From the NCBI GenBank assembly GCA_963989245.1, contig OZ022347.1:41163558-41227557 (forward strand): a stretch of 64,000 bases of DNA, read 5' to 3'. Shown here piece by piece: positions 46,290 to 57,927 of the stretch. The notes under the pieces are model-generated. The model saw nothing but the letters and a program-made list of their open reading frames with translations. It ran no database searches and was not told where the DNA came from. The DNA is from Nansenia antarctica. Its lineage: Eukaryota; Chordata; Actinopteri; Argentiniformes; Microstomatidae. Numbering within the stretch: the stretch's first letter is position 1; each line of letters begins with the position of its first letter. A program made the position numbers and the translations under genes.

Positions 46290-47252
46290 TGACAGCGTGT
46301 GACAACACACCCCGCGCTCCCCTACTCATACTCAGCGGACATATTGTTTGACAAGGCAGCTACATTGACAAGGCAGCTACATTGACAAGGCAGCAGACAT
46401 TGACAAGGCAGCTACATTGAGAAGGCAGCTACACTGACAAGGCAGCATACATTGACAAGGCAGCATACATTGACAAGGCAGTTACATTGACAAGACAGAA
46501 TACATTGACATGGCAGCTACACTGACAAGGCAGTATACATTGACAAGGCAGCAGACATTGACAAGGCAGTTACATTGACAAGGCAGCAAACATTGACAAG
46601 GCAGCTACATTGACAAGGCAGCTACATTGACAAGGCAGCTACATTGACAAGGCAGCATACATTGACAAGGCAGCATACATTGACATGGCAGCAGACATTG
46701 ACAAGGCAGCATACATTGACAATGCAGCTACATTGACAAGGCAGCATACATTGACAAGGCAGCTACATTGACAAGGCAGCATACATTGACAAGGCAGCAG
46801 ACATTGACAAGGCAGCATACATTGACAAGGCAGCATACATTGACAAGGCAGCATACATTGACATGGCAGCATACATTGACAAGGCAGCTACATTGACACG
46901 GCAGCTACATTGACAAAGCAGCTACATTGACAAGGCAGCTACATTGACATGGCAGCATTGACAAGGCAGCTACATTGACAAGGCAGCTACATTGACAAGG
47001 CAGAAGGCATTGACAAGGCAGCAGACAGGCAGCCTACATTGACAAGGCAGCATACATTGACAAGGCAGCACACATTGACAAGGCAGCTACATTGACAAGG
47101 CAGCTACATTGACAAGGTAGCTACATTGACAAGGCAGCATACATTGACATGGCAGCATACATTGACAAGGTAGCTACATTGACAAGGCAGCATCCATTGG
47201 CAGAACACCGGCAATGGTACTGGTGTTTCGTCCAATGACATTTTGCGTTTCC
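46290..47252. mobile_element. minisatellite-bearing transposon, copy 3 (ends missing)
   Basis: The left flank cgcgctcccctactca and agcggacatattgtttgaca matches copy 1 at about 35220-35265. The array at 46343-47195 has mixed 17- and 18-bp units and several deletions. The right flank ggcaatggtactggtgtttc and atgacattttgcgtttcc matches copies 1 and 2. The terminal inverted repeats are absent. It lies in the gpc6 intron between exons B and A. Confidence 0.65.
46343..47195. repeat. 18-bp minisatellite (copy 3 array)
   Basis: Same acattgacaaggcagc unit as the arrays near 10.5 and 36-38 kb. It is the most degenerate of the three, with 17-bp units dominant and point variants such as atggcag and cacggcag. 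Confidence 0.93.
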
Positions 47253-47254
47253 CG

Positions 47255-47960
47255 CTTTTCCTGGCACCTGGCCAGTTTTACAGTTGTTTTTAGTCTTTCA
47301 GGTGTGGACCTGGAGACAAAGCTACAGTCTGGTGGCTCTTTGTAAGACCCAGTGGTTGGCAGTGAAAGAGAAGGAGAGGAGAGATGACGTGTTTCACTCT
47401 GACCTCTGACCTTGATGTGTCTCCATCAGGGAGGGGGCTGAGGTCCACCAGAGGGGCACAGAACACAACTCCAGAAATAAAATAAAAACAAAACATGGTT
47501 CTTGGACGCGCTTGAAGCAAACTCATGTCCTGTTCCATACTGACACCAGTATATGGGTTTACACTTGTTTCTTGTCTCCGTACGGGGATTTGAACAAACA
47601 ATTCCAATGCACGACTAACAATCCTTAACAGAAAGAAATGTTATGAAACCCAAAGGAATGTTCCCTTTTTATGAAACACACAACATATTCACCCTCAACC
47701 TTCACCCCCCCTATCTCTCTCTCTTTCTCTCTATTCAGTTCATCGACAGTTTCTTTAAGAGGATTCAACTGTGAACTTTGAAATGTCAGTCACCCGCTCT
47801 ATTATCGCCTCTGCTGAAAAGGTTTGAAGCGTTTCAAGGCTTCTCTTCACAAACTAGTTGTACAATTTCTTCAGACATACGCAAATACTCAACATAACAG
47901 GACAACAATGTTAGCTGGACCGTCAGAGGATTCAGTTGTTTCCCAGACGTCCCCAGCGGG
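47255..47960. other. unique intronic DNA
   Basis: Nothing recognised before exon A. Confidence 0.45.
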
Positions 47961-47966
47961 CCGTAC

Positions 47967-48097
47967 CTTGGCTGACACCTGCATGCTGTTGTCCTGCAGG
48001 GTCATGATGGCCTCTGAGATCTTGACGTCGATGGGCTCCATGACGGCCTCGATGTTGAAGGGGCCCTCCAGCCTGTCTGCCACCAGCAGCATCGCAT
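47967..48097 (-). CDS. gpc6: gpc6-like exon A (fifth from the end)
   Basis: A 131-bp exon. The acceptor is ttgtgacag before 48097 and the donor is AAG|gtacgg after 47967. It starts in phase 1 (an Asp codon split with the previous exon) and ends in phase 0. The 43 complete codons include AMLLVADRLEGPFNIEAV and PIDVKISEAIM, and end in QVSAK. This is the conserved alpha-helical core of the glypican ectodomain and is nearly identical to vertebrate GPC6 as I remember it. A TG array (minus sense; plus 48130-48183) begins about 33 bp upstream of the acceptor. I did not find the preceding exon between 48098 and 64000, so a large upstream intron probably fills the rest of the window. Confidence 0.88.
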
Positions 48098-48128
48098 CTG
48101 TCACAACACAGAGACACACGTCAGCCCC

Positions 48129-48129
<1 letters not shown>

Positions 48130-48183
<54 letters not shown>
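48130..48183. repeat. CA array upstream of the exon A acceptor
   Basis: About 27 CA dinucleotides; sense strand TG, about 33 bp from the exon. Confidence 0.97.
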
Positions 48184-48186
<3 letters not shown>

Positions 48187-48244
48187 GAGGCGACAGACAA
48201 CAGAGGGCAGGATACATCAGCTCAGGGCAGGATGAGCTCAGACA

Positions 48245-48246
<2 letters not shown>

Positions 48247-48278
<32 letters not shown>

Positions 48279-48543
48279 GACTGCAACACGCACATACAAA
48301 CATAGATATGATTTCAAAATGTATTTTTTGCTTGTGCGCGCACACACACACACAGACACCCACCCACGACTGCAATATGCACAAACAAACACAGATATGA
48401 AAAATAATGTTTGCTTGGCCGCCGTATATCATTATCTGAATGGACATCATTGCATCATCTGAGAGAGCGGAACTTTGAGGTTGTAAGCAGCATCAGGAAG
48501 AAGACACACCCACACACACAACACAGAGAGACACGTCAGCCCC

Positions 48544-48595
<52 letters not shown>
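48247..48595. repeat. CA arrays in duplicated contexts
   Basis: CA at 48247-48274 and 48545-48593. The flanking agagacacgtcagccc occurs near both 48110 and 48527, showing a segmental duplication from the exon A acceptor side. Confidence 0.85.
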
Positions 48596-48654
48596 GGAGC
48601 ATGGAGGGTGTAAGCGTTGTGAGCAGCATCAGGGAGAAACACACCAACACATCT

Positions 48655-48745
48655 AACGATCCTGTAACAGGAACGACTGGTGAATTGATGATTCAGAATA
48701 AGGCGTCTGCTAAATGCCAGAAATGTAAATGTGAATGTAGGAACC
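48655..48745 (+). mobile_element. family A tail fragment
   Basis: gactggtgaattgatgattc, then aataaggcgtctgctaaatg. Confidence 0.55.
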
Positions 48746-48822
48746 ACAACCTCAAGCAGGAATGTAAAATTCAACAGCCTTCTGCTCAGCGCTAACAAGT
48801 AACACAGATCATCAATATCTCT

Positions 48823-48870
48823 GAACACAAACTGCTCTGAACACAAACTGCTCTGAACACAAACTGCTCT
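48823..48870. repeat. 18-bp repeat, 3 units
   Basis: ctgaacacaaactgctct repeated. Confidence 0.9.
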
Positions 48871-49179
48871 CCATCATGATGGCTGAGAACATGGAAATCA
48901 TCCCACAGATGCGAAGGACAAACTAAACATACTGGAACAGCGAGGACTAGAAGATTATTGTTGATAAGTGAGAGTAGTTTCATCATTGTGTGTTTGGTTC
49001 GCCTGAGATTCATGAAGCAAGAACCTTCCATGGCAATCTTTCTCTGTTCTTTCTCTGTTTCTCTCAAATGTTAATAGCTTGTCAAAACGGTTGGACACCA
49101 GTCAATATGTTTCTGTGGTATGAATCTGTCTTCAATGAATCTTGATTGTGTTCATTAGTGAGACCAGCCAGACTGCCAT

Positions 49180-49300
49180 CCCTCACTATCGACGCTGTCT
49201 CAGGGTCATGTGACTATCGACACTGTCTCAGGGTCATGTGACTATCGACGGTGTCTCAGGGTCATGTGACTATCGACGGTGTCTCCTGGTCATGTGACTT
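49180..49300. repeat. 28-bp repeat, about 4 units
   Basis: Unit contains atcgacactgtctcagggtc. Confidence 0.95.
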
Positions 49301-49379
49301 GACATAGACCCAGAACACACCTGTCCTGGTACTGGTAACGACCCCGAAGTCACTTTAGTTTGATTGATTGAGCTTGTTT

Positions 49380-49640
49380 GGTTCAATTAACTTTATTTGT
49401 ATAGCGCTTTTTACAAAGACAAACTGTCGCTTATAATACAAAACAATATAAACAATAAATACAATACAAACAGTATGATCTACCACCAAATCATAGACCC
49501 CCCCCCACTCCCCCTGGAGGAAGCCAAGGAAAAACTCCCTCAGAGAAAGAAACCTTGAGAGGAACCAGACTCCTCTGGCTGATCGGTGCTGAAGAGTCAT
49601 CTCATGAGAGCACATCCACCTTCCACTTAAGAGGTGAGTC
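49380..49640. mobile_element. fish interspersed repeat fragment
   Basis: aactttatttgtatagcgct and gaggaagccaaggaaaaact are blocks of a common fish repeat. Related fragments with tttatttgtataga or tttatttatatagcgcc are near 19910 and 34570. Confidence 0.45.
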
Positions 49641-49659
49641 TATGAACCATACAGTCCAG

Positions 49660-50062
49660 CTCCTCTCTCTGTATGAAGCTAAGGTGTCTCTCTGTATGAA
49701 GCTAAGGTGTCTCTCTCTGTATGAAGCGTACAGTACAGTCCAGCTCCTCTCTCTGTATGAAGCTAAGTCGTTTGAGGAGTTGGAGCACATCCACCATCCT
49801 CCCAGGAGATGAGTCTATGAACCAACAGTACCGCCCCTCTGTCTAGATGAAGCTGGTGTGTTTGAGGAGTTGGAGAGTAACTGTGAGAACTTGTGAAGGC
49901 TGATTACAGGAGGACTCCTCATCTACTGTCTCTACAGAGGACCAGAGACTCATCTACTGTCTCTACAGAGGACCAGAGACTCCTCATCTACTGTCTCTAC
50001 AGAGGACCAGAGACTCATCTACTGTCTCTACAGAGGACCAGAGACTCCTCACCTACAGAGGA
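49660..50062. repeat. two short minisatellites
   Basis: ctctgtatgaagctaaggtg units at 49665-49770; ctcatctactgtctctacag and aggaccagaga units (31-34 bp) at 49917-50062. Confidence 0.9.
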
Positions 50063-50191
50063 TCAGAGACGAGGGCCGGGTGGTTGAGGATGAGGCCTGG
50101 CAGCGATCGATACAGAAGATGGATGACACACACACACACCATAGCCCTTTCCTTTTCATTAAACAGTTGTGTTATTAATCTGTGTTCATAC

Positions 50192-51514
50192 CAGGGTTTC
50201 CGTTAACCGGTAATTACCGGTCTTTGTCCGATAAAATCTGTTGAAGTCCGACATATTTAAACCTCTTCGGTCATATTGTCCGGTGAAAATAACCGCTAAA
50301 CACAGTAGCCCATTCGGCGGTAACCCGCCCCATCTGGCAACCCTGTCTCTCAACGGCGCGAGTACCGTAGTTTAGTCAGTTACCGTAATTTAGTTTGATC
50401 TAGTCTAAATAAAACCACTGCAGTGACCGGAGTCAAGGTTATTGTTCTGCGTGTTTTGGATGTGCTAGAGCACAGTGAATGACCACCGAGGGCCGTGAGA
50501 TGCGGCTAGTAAAGGACGCTAGCGGCCATCTCAACCCCGTTCATTGATTGAGCCTGCCGTGCCCGTTCCAGCCCTGAGTCGGGAGAAGTACTACGGGAGT
50601 AGTGCGCTACTATCGGCAACCTGGGCTACTGGTACCATTAGATTAGGATTGATTAGATTAGGTTGACAATACCACACTACATTTGAGTTTAGGGATATCA
50701 ATGTTATATATTTGTGTATGTTTTATCTTTATGTATGTTATAATTGTTTCACATTTGAGACCTGTCTTCCCCCACTCAGTTATTCAGTCGGTGTCCATCA
50801 TTTTAGTCTATCTATAGTGTTAGAGTTGAATTTGTGCCACTAAGGTGAAATAGTCCACGGGTGTGTATCCCCCCCGATACATCCTCCCCATTCTCATACT
50901 CCCGAGTCCGAGAAAGTATGATTTGACAGGCAGCTAGACTTAATGCCTTCCCAATCAGCGAGACGTGGTTATAGAAATTACGTTGTTTTATTGATAAAAA
51001 GGGTAAAACTGGAAAGAGAATATAAAAAACGTACATTACTGTCGTGAAACTATTTAACACACTTCAGTTAACGTAATGTCCGTTCATTGATCGATCGATG
51101 CAGTCCGTTCAAATAGCCATCAAAAGCTAAACTAGGCATACTTAAAATTACCAATTACATACTCAAATCCCATTAATGCAATTGAAATAAACATCTTAAA
51201 GTAGCCTACAGCCGTAATTCAAAGTAGCAAAGGTGACTAGGCTGCCCAGTGTGGCGCGCGTGCAGCCCTGGACATATTATGCCATAGCGCATGCGAATCA
51301 TGAAAGCCTATATTATTATATAGTTCGCGATCTAATCGTATCGGATGAGAAATGGACATTAAATGGCCTATATAGGCTACACAACAGCTAATCACCGCGA
51401 CAAACACCTATATTATATTCTAATATGATGACCGGAATTTTTCCCGTTTGTCCGACAAATTGAAATCTTCCCGGACACGTTGACCGGCACCACATTTTTC
51501 TAACGGAAACCCTG
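50192..51514. mobile_element. hAT-like non-autonomous DNA transposon with exact 8-bp TSD
   Basis: The terminal inverted repeat cagggtttccgtta (14 bp) bounds 1323 bp. The flanking octamer GTTCATAC occurs at 50184-50191 and 51515-51522. Sub-terminal regions at both ends carry related ccgg/gtccg-rich motifs. No transposase-like frame survives. Size, end sequence and TSD length fit a deleted hAT element. Confidence 0.85.
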
Positions 51515-51884
51515 GTTCATACAGAAGCTATTACCACGTATAGGATGGGGCTATTGATTTTTTTTAAAAAGAAAGAAAATAATTTGATCTTTGCATTAAG
51601 GCTCTGTCTTGTCTTGTCTCTCTCTCGCCACAAAACATCAGAAGAGCCGTGAGGAGGTGCTAGGTGGAGAGAAGGGGAGGGGGAGGGAGGGAGAGGGAGA
51701 GAGGGGAGAGGGAGAGAAGGAGAGTGGAGTCGATGTGTTTCATTACAGTGAAGAGAGAACGTGAAGCCCAAGCAGCGACGGTGGACTGGAGTGTCAATTA
51801 GCGAAGAAATGGAAGATGTATCAGCTGAACTAAGATGAACAACCTCAGGGCAGAAAAACTAGAAGAAGAAAACTAGAAGTCTCA

Positions 51885-52345
51885 CCAATGAGAGCAGGGC
51901 TGGGTGGAGGTGGAGGAGGAGGGGTGTTATGAGAGCAGGGCTGGGTGGAGGTGGAGGAGGAGGGGTGTTATGAGAGCAGAGCTGGGTGGAGGTGGAGGGG
52001 TGTTATGAGAGCAGGGCTGGGTGGAGGTGGAGGTGGAGGAGGGGTGTTATGAGACCAGGGCTGGGTGGAGGTGGAGGTGGAGGAGGAGGGGTGTTATGAG
52101 AGCAGGGCTGGGTGGAGGAGGAGGAGGAGGGGTGTTATGAGAGCAGGGCTGGGTGGAGGTGGAGGGATGTTATGAGACCAGGGCTGGGTGGAGGTGGAGG
52201 AGGAGGGGTGTTATGAGAGCAGGGCTGGGTGGAGGTGGAGGAGGAGGGGTGTTATGAGAGCAGGGCTGGGTGGAGGTGGAGGGGTGTTATGAGAGCAGGG
52301 CTGGGTGGAGGTGGAGGAGGAGGGGTGTTATGAGACCAGGGCTGC
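51885..52345. repeat. ~30-45 bp minisatellite, about 11 units
   Basis: The unit is gagagcagggctgggtggag then a variable gtggagga tract then ggggtgttat. Confidence 0.95.
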
Positions 52346-52611
52346 TTATTCTGCTTATTAGAGGTGGAGAGGCCTGGTGTTTACGGCTCTGGACAGTACA
52401 GCACATTCATGTTACCATTGTACGAAACGCAGTAAAAATATACTTAAAATACTTTTTTTTTTAACCTTTTTTTTTTAAATACTGTTTTATACTTCTGTGA
52501 ACTGTGATAATGAAAACTACCCTGGGATAAAAAAAAGTTGCCTTATTGCTATGTAACAGAATATGAATACAATGTTGTTACAAGAGTCATTACAGTCGTA
52601 GTACAGTACAC

Positions 52612-53058
52612 ACCAGGGGAGGCTGGTGGAGGTAGAACACCAGGGGAGGCTGGAGGAGGTAGAACACCAGGGGAGGCTGGTGGAGGTAGAACACCAGGGG
52701 AGGCTGGGGGAGGTAGAACACCAGGGGAGGCTGGTGGAGGTAGAACACCAGGGGAGGCTGGGGGAGGTAGAACACCAGGGGAGGCTGGTGGAGGTAGAAC
52801 ACCAGGGGAGGCTGGGGGAGGTAGAACACCAGGGGAGGCTGGTGGAGGTAGAACACCAGGGGAGGCTGGGGGAGGTAGAACACCAGTGGAGGCTGGTGGA
52901 GGTAGAACACCAGGGGAGGCTAGTGGAGGTAGAACACCAGGGGCAGCTGGTGGAGGTAGAACACCAGGGGAGGCAGAACACCAGGGGAGGCTGGTGGAGG
53001 TAGAACACCAGGGGAGGCTGGGGGAGGTAGAACACCAGGGGAGGCTGGTGGAGGTAGA
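52612..53058. repeat. 27-bp minisatellite, third locus (inverted, about 16 units)
   Basis: The reverse complement of the same unit (caggggaggctggtggaggt, then agaacac). Units alternate regularly between ggtggagg and gggggagg in the middle, showing a two-unit (54-bp) higher-order period. Confidence 0.95.
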
Positions 53059-53116
53059 AGCGGGTGTGCTTTTATAGAAATGTTTGTGTTTAGACCCCTG
53101 CAGTGGCTCCATGGAG

Positions 53117-53118
<2 letters not shown>

Positions 53119-53180
<62 letters not shown>

Positions 53181-53200
53181 CCTCCCTCCCTCCCTGCTTG

Positions 53201-53232
<32 letters not shown>

Positions 53233-53259
53233 CCTCCCTCCCTCCCTCCCTCCCTCCCT

Positions 53260-53320
<61 letters not shown>
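53119..53320. repeat. CCTG/CCTC tetranucleotide array
   Basis: About 50 tetranucleotides: CTGC blocks separated by two CTCC blocks. Confidence 0.97.
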
Positions 53321-53455
53321 GGTCTGTTAGGGCCTCTGCCTGTGAAGACACTCCTGGTTGTTTACTCTAGAGCCTCAGATGGGTCGTGATGCTGGTTGGT
53401 TAGAATTCCATCAGGAGGTCAGACTTGAGGGCCAACCTGAGACCTGTGAACTATT

Positions 53456-53458
<3 letters not shown>

Positions 53459-53533
<75 letters not shown>
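53459..53533. repeat. GT microsatellite
   Basis: GT interrupted by gagagagtgag. Confidence 0.97.
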
Positions 53534-53534
<1 letters not shown>

Positions 53535-53574
53535 TACTGCCCTGGCAACAAGAGCCAGCTCTGCTGTCTCCTTA

Positions 53575-53800
53575 CTCACCAAGGCCCTGTTTAGCCAGAT
53601 AGGCAGCTAGCTCTCTGCTGTCTGTTTAGCCAGAGAGGCAGCTAGCTCTCTGCTGTCTGTTTAGCCTGAGAGGCAGCTAGCTCTGTGCTGTCTGTTTAAC
53701 CAGAGAGGCAGCTAGCTCTCTGCTGTCTGTTTAGCCAGAGAGGCAGCTAGCTCTGTGCTGTCTGTTTAGCCAGAGAGGCAGCTATGTAGCACTCTGCTGT
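53575..53800. repeat. 35-bp minisatellite, about 6 units
   Basis: The unit contains tgtttagccagagaggcagc and tagctctctgctgtc. Confidence 0.95.
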
Positions 53801-54087
53801 CTCGTTACTCATTGCTAACATGGTATCAATCCTCAACTGAGTTCCGGCGGACCCTATTTTTCATTTAGCTTAATGAATATTTTATGGAGACGAAGTGTGA
53901 GGCCACCGCTACAAATTGCGAATTGAGAGGTTGTTCCTCTCCGCTTAAATAACTTTTGCCAGGGAATTCATATTTGGGAACATTCTAGCGGAAAAATGGT
54001 GTGTCATCGACGCAAGGTTCTCTAATGAGAAAGTGGCTCTTTCCATAAATCACTGAGCTCAGGAGGGCGAGAGAGAAGTCTGAATTA

Positions 54088-54089
54088 CA

Positions 54090-54162
<73 letters not shown>
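54088..54162. repeat. CA microsatellite
   Basis: About 36 units. Confidence 0.97.
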
Positions 54163-54163
<1 letters not shown>

Positions 54164-54237
54164 TACCACCTACACAGACCAGTACTGTACCAGACCAGAC
54201 TGCTGTGTGGTCAGTAGTGTACTGAAGCATGGATGAA

Positions 54238-54330
54238 AGCGTCAGATAAACAGCCTTTATTATAATATTATTCAGATAAACAGCCTTTATTATAATATTA
54301 TTCAGATAAATGGTGTAATATAATATTATT
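54238..54330. repeat. 30-bp repeat, 2.5 units
   Basis: cagataaacagcctttatta then taatattatt. Confidence 0.93.
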
Positions 54331-54425
54331 CAGTCCTCTGTGGCTCAGTGGGAGAGTTACACTCTCGCTATGATCTCACCACAAGTACGACTCTGATCTG
54401 CACTTTATAAAGTGGAACCCAGTTG
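54331..54425 (+). mobile_element. degenerate tRNA-like SINE head
   Basis: gtcctctgtggctcagtggg matches the head of the SINE at 29711, but the B box is not convincing. Confidence 0.35.
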
Positions 54426-54727
54426 GGTTCAATAATAAACAGGATTATATCTAATATGAAACATATCAGGCCGGTTTCACAGACAAGGCTTAAGAGCCTA
54501 GTCCTGGACTGAATCACACTGAGATGTGAAACCTCCACTGAAGCTTTTTAGACTAGGATTAGGATTAGGATTAATCAGTCATGAGGCGTCATTTGACCCC
54601 TGTGAGTAAAGAAAACTGTTATATCTTTGTACTCGATCATATTTCAGGAGCCTCCTTCCATGACTTTTCCTAGATATGTGCGTTCTACTACCCAGATCAC
54701 AGGTCCTGACTGAGATTACACATGGAG

Positions 54728-54781
54728 CACACACACACACACACACACACACGCAGACACACACACACACACACACACGCA

Positions 54782-54839
<58 letters not shown>

Positions 54840-54874
54840 GAGAGACAGACAGAGACAAACAGAGAGACAGACGG

Positions 54875-54905
<31 letters not shown>

Positions 54906-54953
54906 GAGAGAGAGAGACAGAGACCCAGACAGAGACAGACAGAGACAGAGACA

Positions 54954-54999
<46 letters not shown>
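54728..54999. repeat. CA / GACA compound array
   Basis: CA, then GACA/GAGA, then CA again. Confidence 0.97.
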
Positions 55000-55002
<3 letters not shown>

Positions 55003-56000
55003 CGGGGGGCTTCTAACCACATAAACACGTTGGACTAATGGACCAGGGAGTGGCACCGCGCCCGACCGCTGCTAGGAACTGACATTTGTTTACATATTTC
55101 TCTCTTATTCAGCGGGCTGGAATCTGGTTATTAGAATCCATCACAGAGTTAAATTCCTGTTGTTTATGAGGTCATAAAGCTATGTTGTTTAGGAGGTCAT
55201 AAAGCTATGTTCCACCCTCCTGTCTGGATGTTCCGAGTGCTCCACATGAGGATGAGATTCATAGAGGAGAAGAGAAGAAGGGTAAAGTACTCTGACCACG
55301 CTGACGTTCTTTATCACGGCAGGAAGAAAGGCAGACAGACCTGGCAGCAACATCAGCGCATCGTAACTTACAGTGAGCCTACAGAGCCTTTAACCATGAT
55401 ACACATTCTAGATTTACATGTTCAAGAGGAACTCATGAAGCCTTAAATGGTGGAAAAACATTTAAAGAAGGAAACTCAGATGCTCCGATGTCGTCACTGA
55501 AAGATAAAACGTTCCTTGTTAACAGTGCTAACAACCGCGTCTCTGACCTGACGTTAGACTGTCTACAGAACGACTGGTTTACCTCAGCTCATCAACTGAC
55601 CGCAGGCGTTCGGGGCGAGAGGAGAAGGAGGTCTTTGTGAGGAAGCGGTGGACACTGGGGATCCTGTTCTGCCGTGTGTTTGCTTTAGTTGGACTTAATC
55701 AGCGTCCCGGTCGCAGGAACACTAATAGTCGCTGTTGACATTCAACTGGACGGCCGGTCAACAGGCAGGGGGAGGTAGGGGGAGACAGGGGGAGACAGGG
55801 GGGAGACAGGGGAGACACTGGGCAGGGGGAGGTGTCGGTGGAGCTAACTGTGAAGTAACACATTAGCTTTTCATGTGAAATAACCTTTAAAGTGCAGCGC
55901 GATGGGAAACCATTGATTATCAAATCAAAACCTGAGGGAGGAGATTCATTTCTTTGAATGCTGAAATGCAGAAATACGCTTAAGTAAAGTTAAGGTCAAG
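55000..56000. other. unique DNA, probably gpc6 intron
   Basis: No gene recognised. A 55207-55446 open frame has no known motif. Short ggggagacag repeats at 55765-55820. Confidence 0.45.
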
Positions 56001-56004
56001 GAGA

Positions 56005-56007
<3 letters not shown>

Positions 56008-56070
<63 letters not shown>
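56008..56070. repeat. GA microsatellite
   Basis: About 30 units. Confidence 0.97.
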
Positions 56071-56072
<2 letters not shown>

Positions 56073-56229
56073 CAATTATAATAAAACCTTTACAAATCTA
56101 CATCGAAGCAGGAGAATGTTCACCGTGACAAATCTGTTTAATTCTGAGGGTTGAATCTCCCGGGTTTGAGTCACGGCGGTTCTGATTACAGTGTTGATGC
56201 CGTGGAGGAAGGTGAGCGGGTTATTAGCA

Positions 56230-56706
56230 GACTGCTGAGCCACAGAGAGCAGTGACGTCCTCCTTCACATCTCCTACTAACATCACCTCCAGACTGCTGA
56301 GCCACAGAGAGCAGTGACGTCCTCCTCCACATCTCCTACTAACATCACCTCCAGACTGCTGGGCCACAGAGAGCAGTGACGTCCTCCTTCACATCTCCTA
56401 CTAACATCACCTCCAGACTGCTGGGCCACAGAGAGCAGTGACGTCCTCCTCCACATCTCCTACTAACATCACCTCCAGACTGCTGGGCCACAGAGAGCAG
56501 TGACGTCCTCCTTCACATCTCCTACTAACATCACCTCCAGACTGCTGAGCCACAGAGAGCAGTGACGTCCTCCTTCACATCTCCTACTAACATCACCTCC
56601 AGACTGCTGGGCCACAGAGAGCAGTGACGTCCTCCTTCACATCTCCTACTAACATCACCTCCAGACTGCTGGGCCACAGAGAGCAGTGACGTCCTCCTTC
56701 ACAAAC
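56230..56706. repeat. 62-bp minisatellite with a CRE-like motif in each unit
   Basis: About 7.7 units, period 62, containing cagactgctgggccacagag, agcagtgacgtcctcc and acatctcctactaacatcac. Units alternate in tgag/tggg and ttc/tcc variants. Confidence 0.96.
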
Positions 56707-56709
56707 TCC

Positions 56710-57290
56710 TCTAACACCTCCAGACGCAGGGTTCAGGCTCGCCAAGCCGACGAGCATAACAAGCAGAGATGTGCACACACACACACACACGTGTTTACAA
56801 GCATAACAAGCACAAGTAATAAGTGTTTAAGTAATAAGTGTTTGTTGTTGCTCTGTGAATTATGCAAAATACACGTGGGAGGAGGTTTGATGCCTGTAGG
56901 AATAATTAGTTGAATTTATTAAGCATCTTAATTAGTCAATATACGACCAGGCGTGTTGAGGGACAGCTAGAAGGGTTTCATACACGGTGTGTCAGTTATG
57001 GATTTTAAACTCAAAAGGAAAAGGAGGAGGAAGCAAGGAAAGTGATGAAATCAATCTTCACTATCCAGACAGATGAGCTGCTGGCGAGCATGCAACAACG
57101 CCAATGACAAATAATCTGTTTAAAACACATGTTTATGCACGACACCAACACCATACATATTATAAGTTACCTGCGCTTTTTGACAAGCCATAATCTTTTC
57201 ACATTTACATAAAAAACATGCTCTAAAACATTCCCTCCTACACCTCAGAACTCCGTTTGAGAGAGAGGCGGAGAGAGAGAGCGGAGGATG
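56710..57290. other. unique DNA
   Basis: Nothing recognised. Confidence 0.45.
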
Positions 57291-57469
57291 AGTTCATCTG
57301 CAGTAATCTTTTGTTTCTACAGTGAAAGCTTCAGGGGGATTAAGCGGTGCGGGGGGACGGGACTACACCCTGGAGGGGGGAGGACTACACTCTGGCACGT
57401 CCTAATTGAACCGCTGGTTTCACACTGGATGATGGAAGTCCAGAGAAGCGCTAGAGAACTACTACACCA

Positions 57470-57600
57470 TGGGAATGGAACCCTGCCCGTCTTACATCAA
57501 CACCATGGGAATGGAACCCTGCCCCTCTTACATCAACACCATGGGAATGGAACCCTGCCCCTCTTACATCAACACCATGGGAATGGAACCCTGCCCCCTA
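57470..57600. repeat. 36-bp minisatellite, about 3.7 units
   Basis: ccatgggaatggaaccctgc then ccctcttacatcaaca; 12 codons per unit. Confidence 0.95.
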
Positions 57601-57659
57601 ACCGCACCAGTCTCTCTCTGTGTGTCTGAGGCGATGCTGATTGCATCTTTTCAGAAAAT

Positions 57660-57927
57660 ACATCCATACAGTAGCACATGTACATCTATCTTTTGTACAT
57701 ATTATCTTAACTGTGCATTTCATATTGATCTCACATCATCTCACTTATATTCACTTTTTATATGTATTTCTGGTCAGTGTAATACTGTATCCTGTCCTAC
57801 CATGCACTGTCTACATAATCATGTGTTTTCCACTATCTGGTTAGACGACAAACTACATCTCGTTGTCTCGCTACTTGTTTTCAGTTTTCTGTGCAATGAC
57901 AATGAAGAGGAATCTAATCTAATCTAA
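57660..57927 (+). mobile_element. LINE 3'UTR fragment flanked by a 24-bp direct repeat
   Basis: A roughly 265-bp AT-rich insert ends in gtgcaatgacaatgaagagg followed by (aatct)3, the tail style of LINE 3'UTRs. The 24-bp sequence that starts gctgattgcatcttttcaga and ends in aaat occurs exactly at 57636-57659 and again at 57950-57973. Weaker similarity extends a further 10-15 bp on its left side. This is most simply a long target-site duplication from a truncated retrotransposition. Confidence 0.65.

Noticed and set aside
55207..55446. 79-residue plus-strand open frame
   Set aside because: No recognisable motif, no splice or promoter context; length is within chance.
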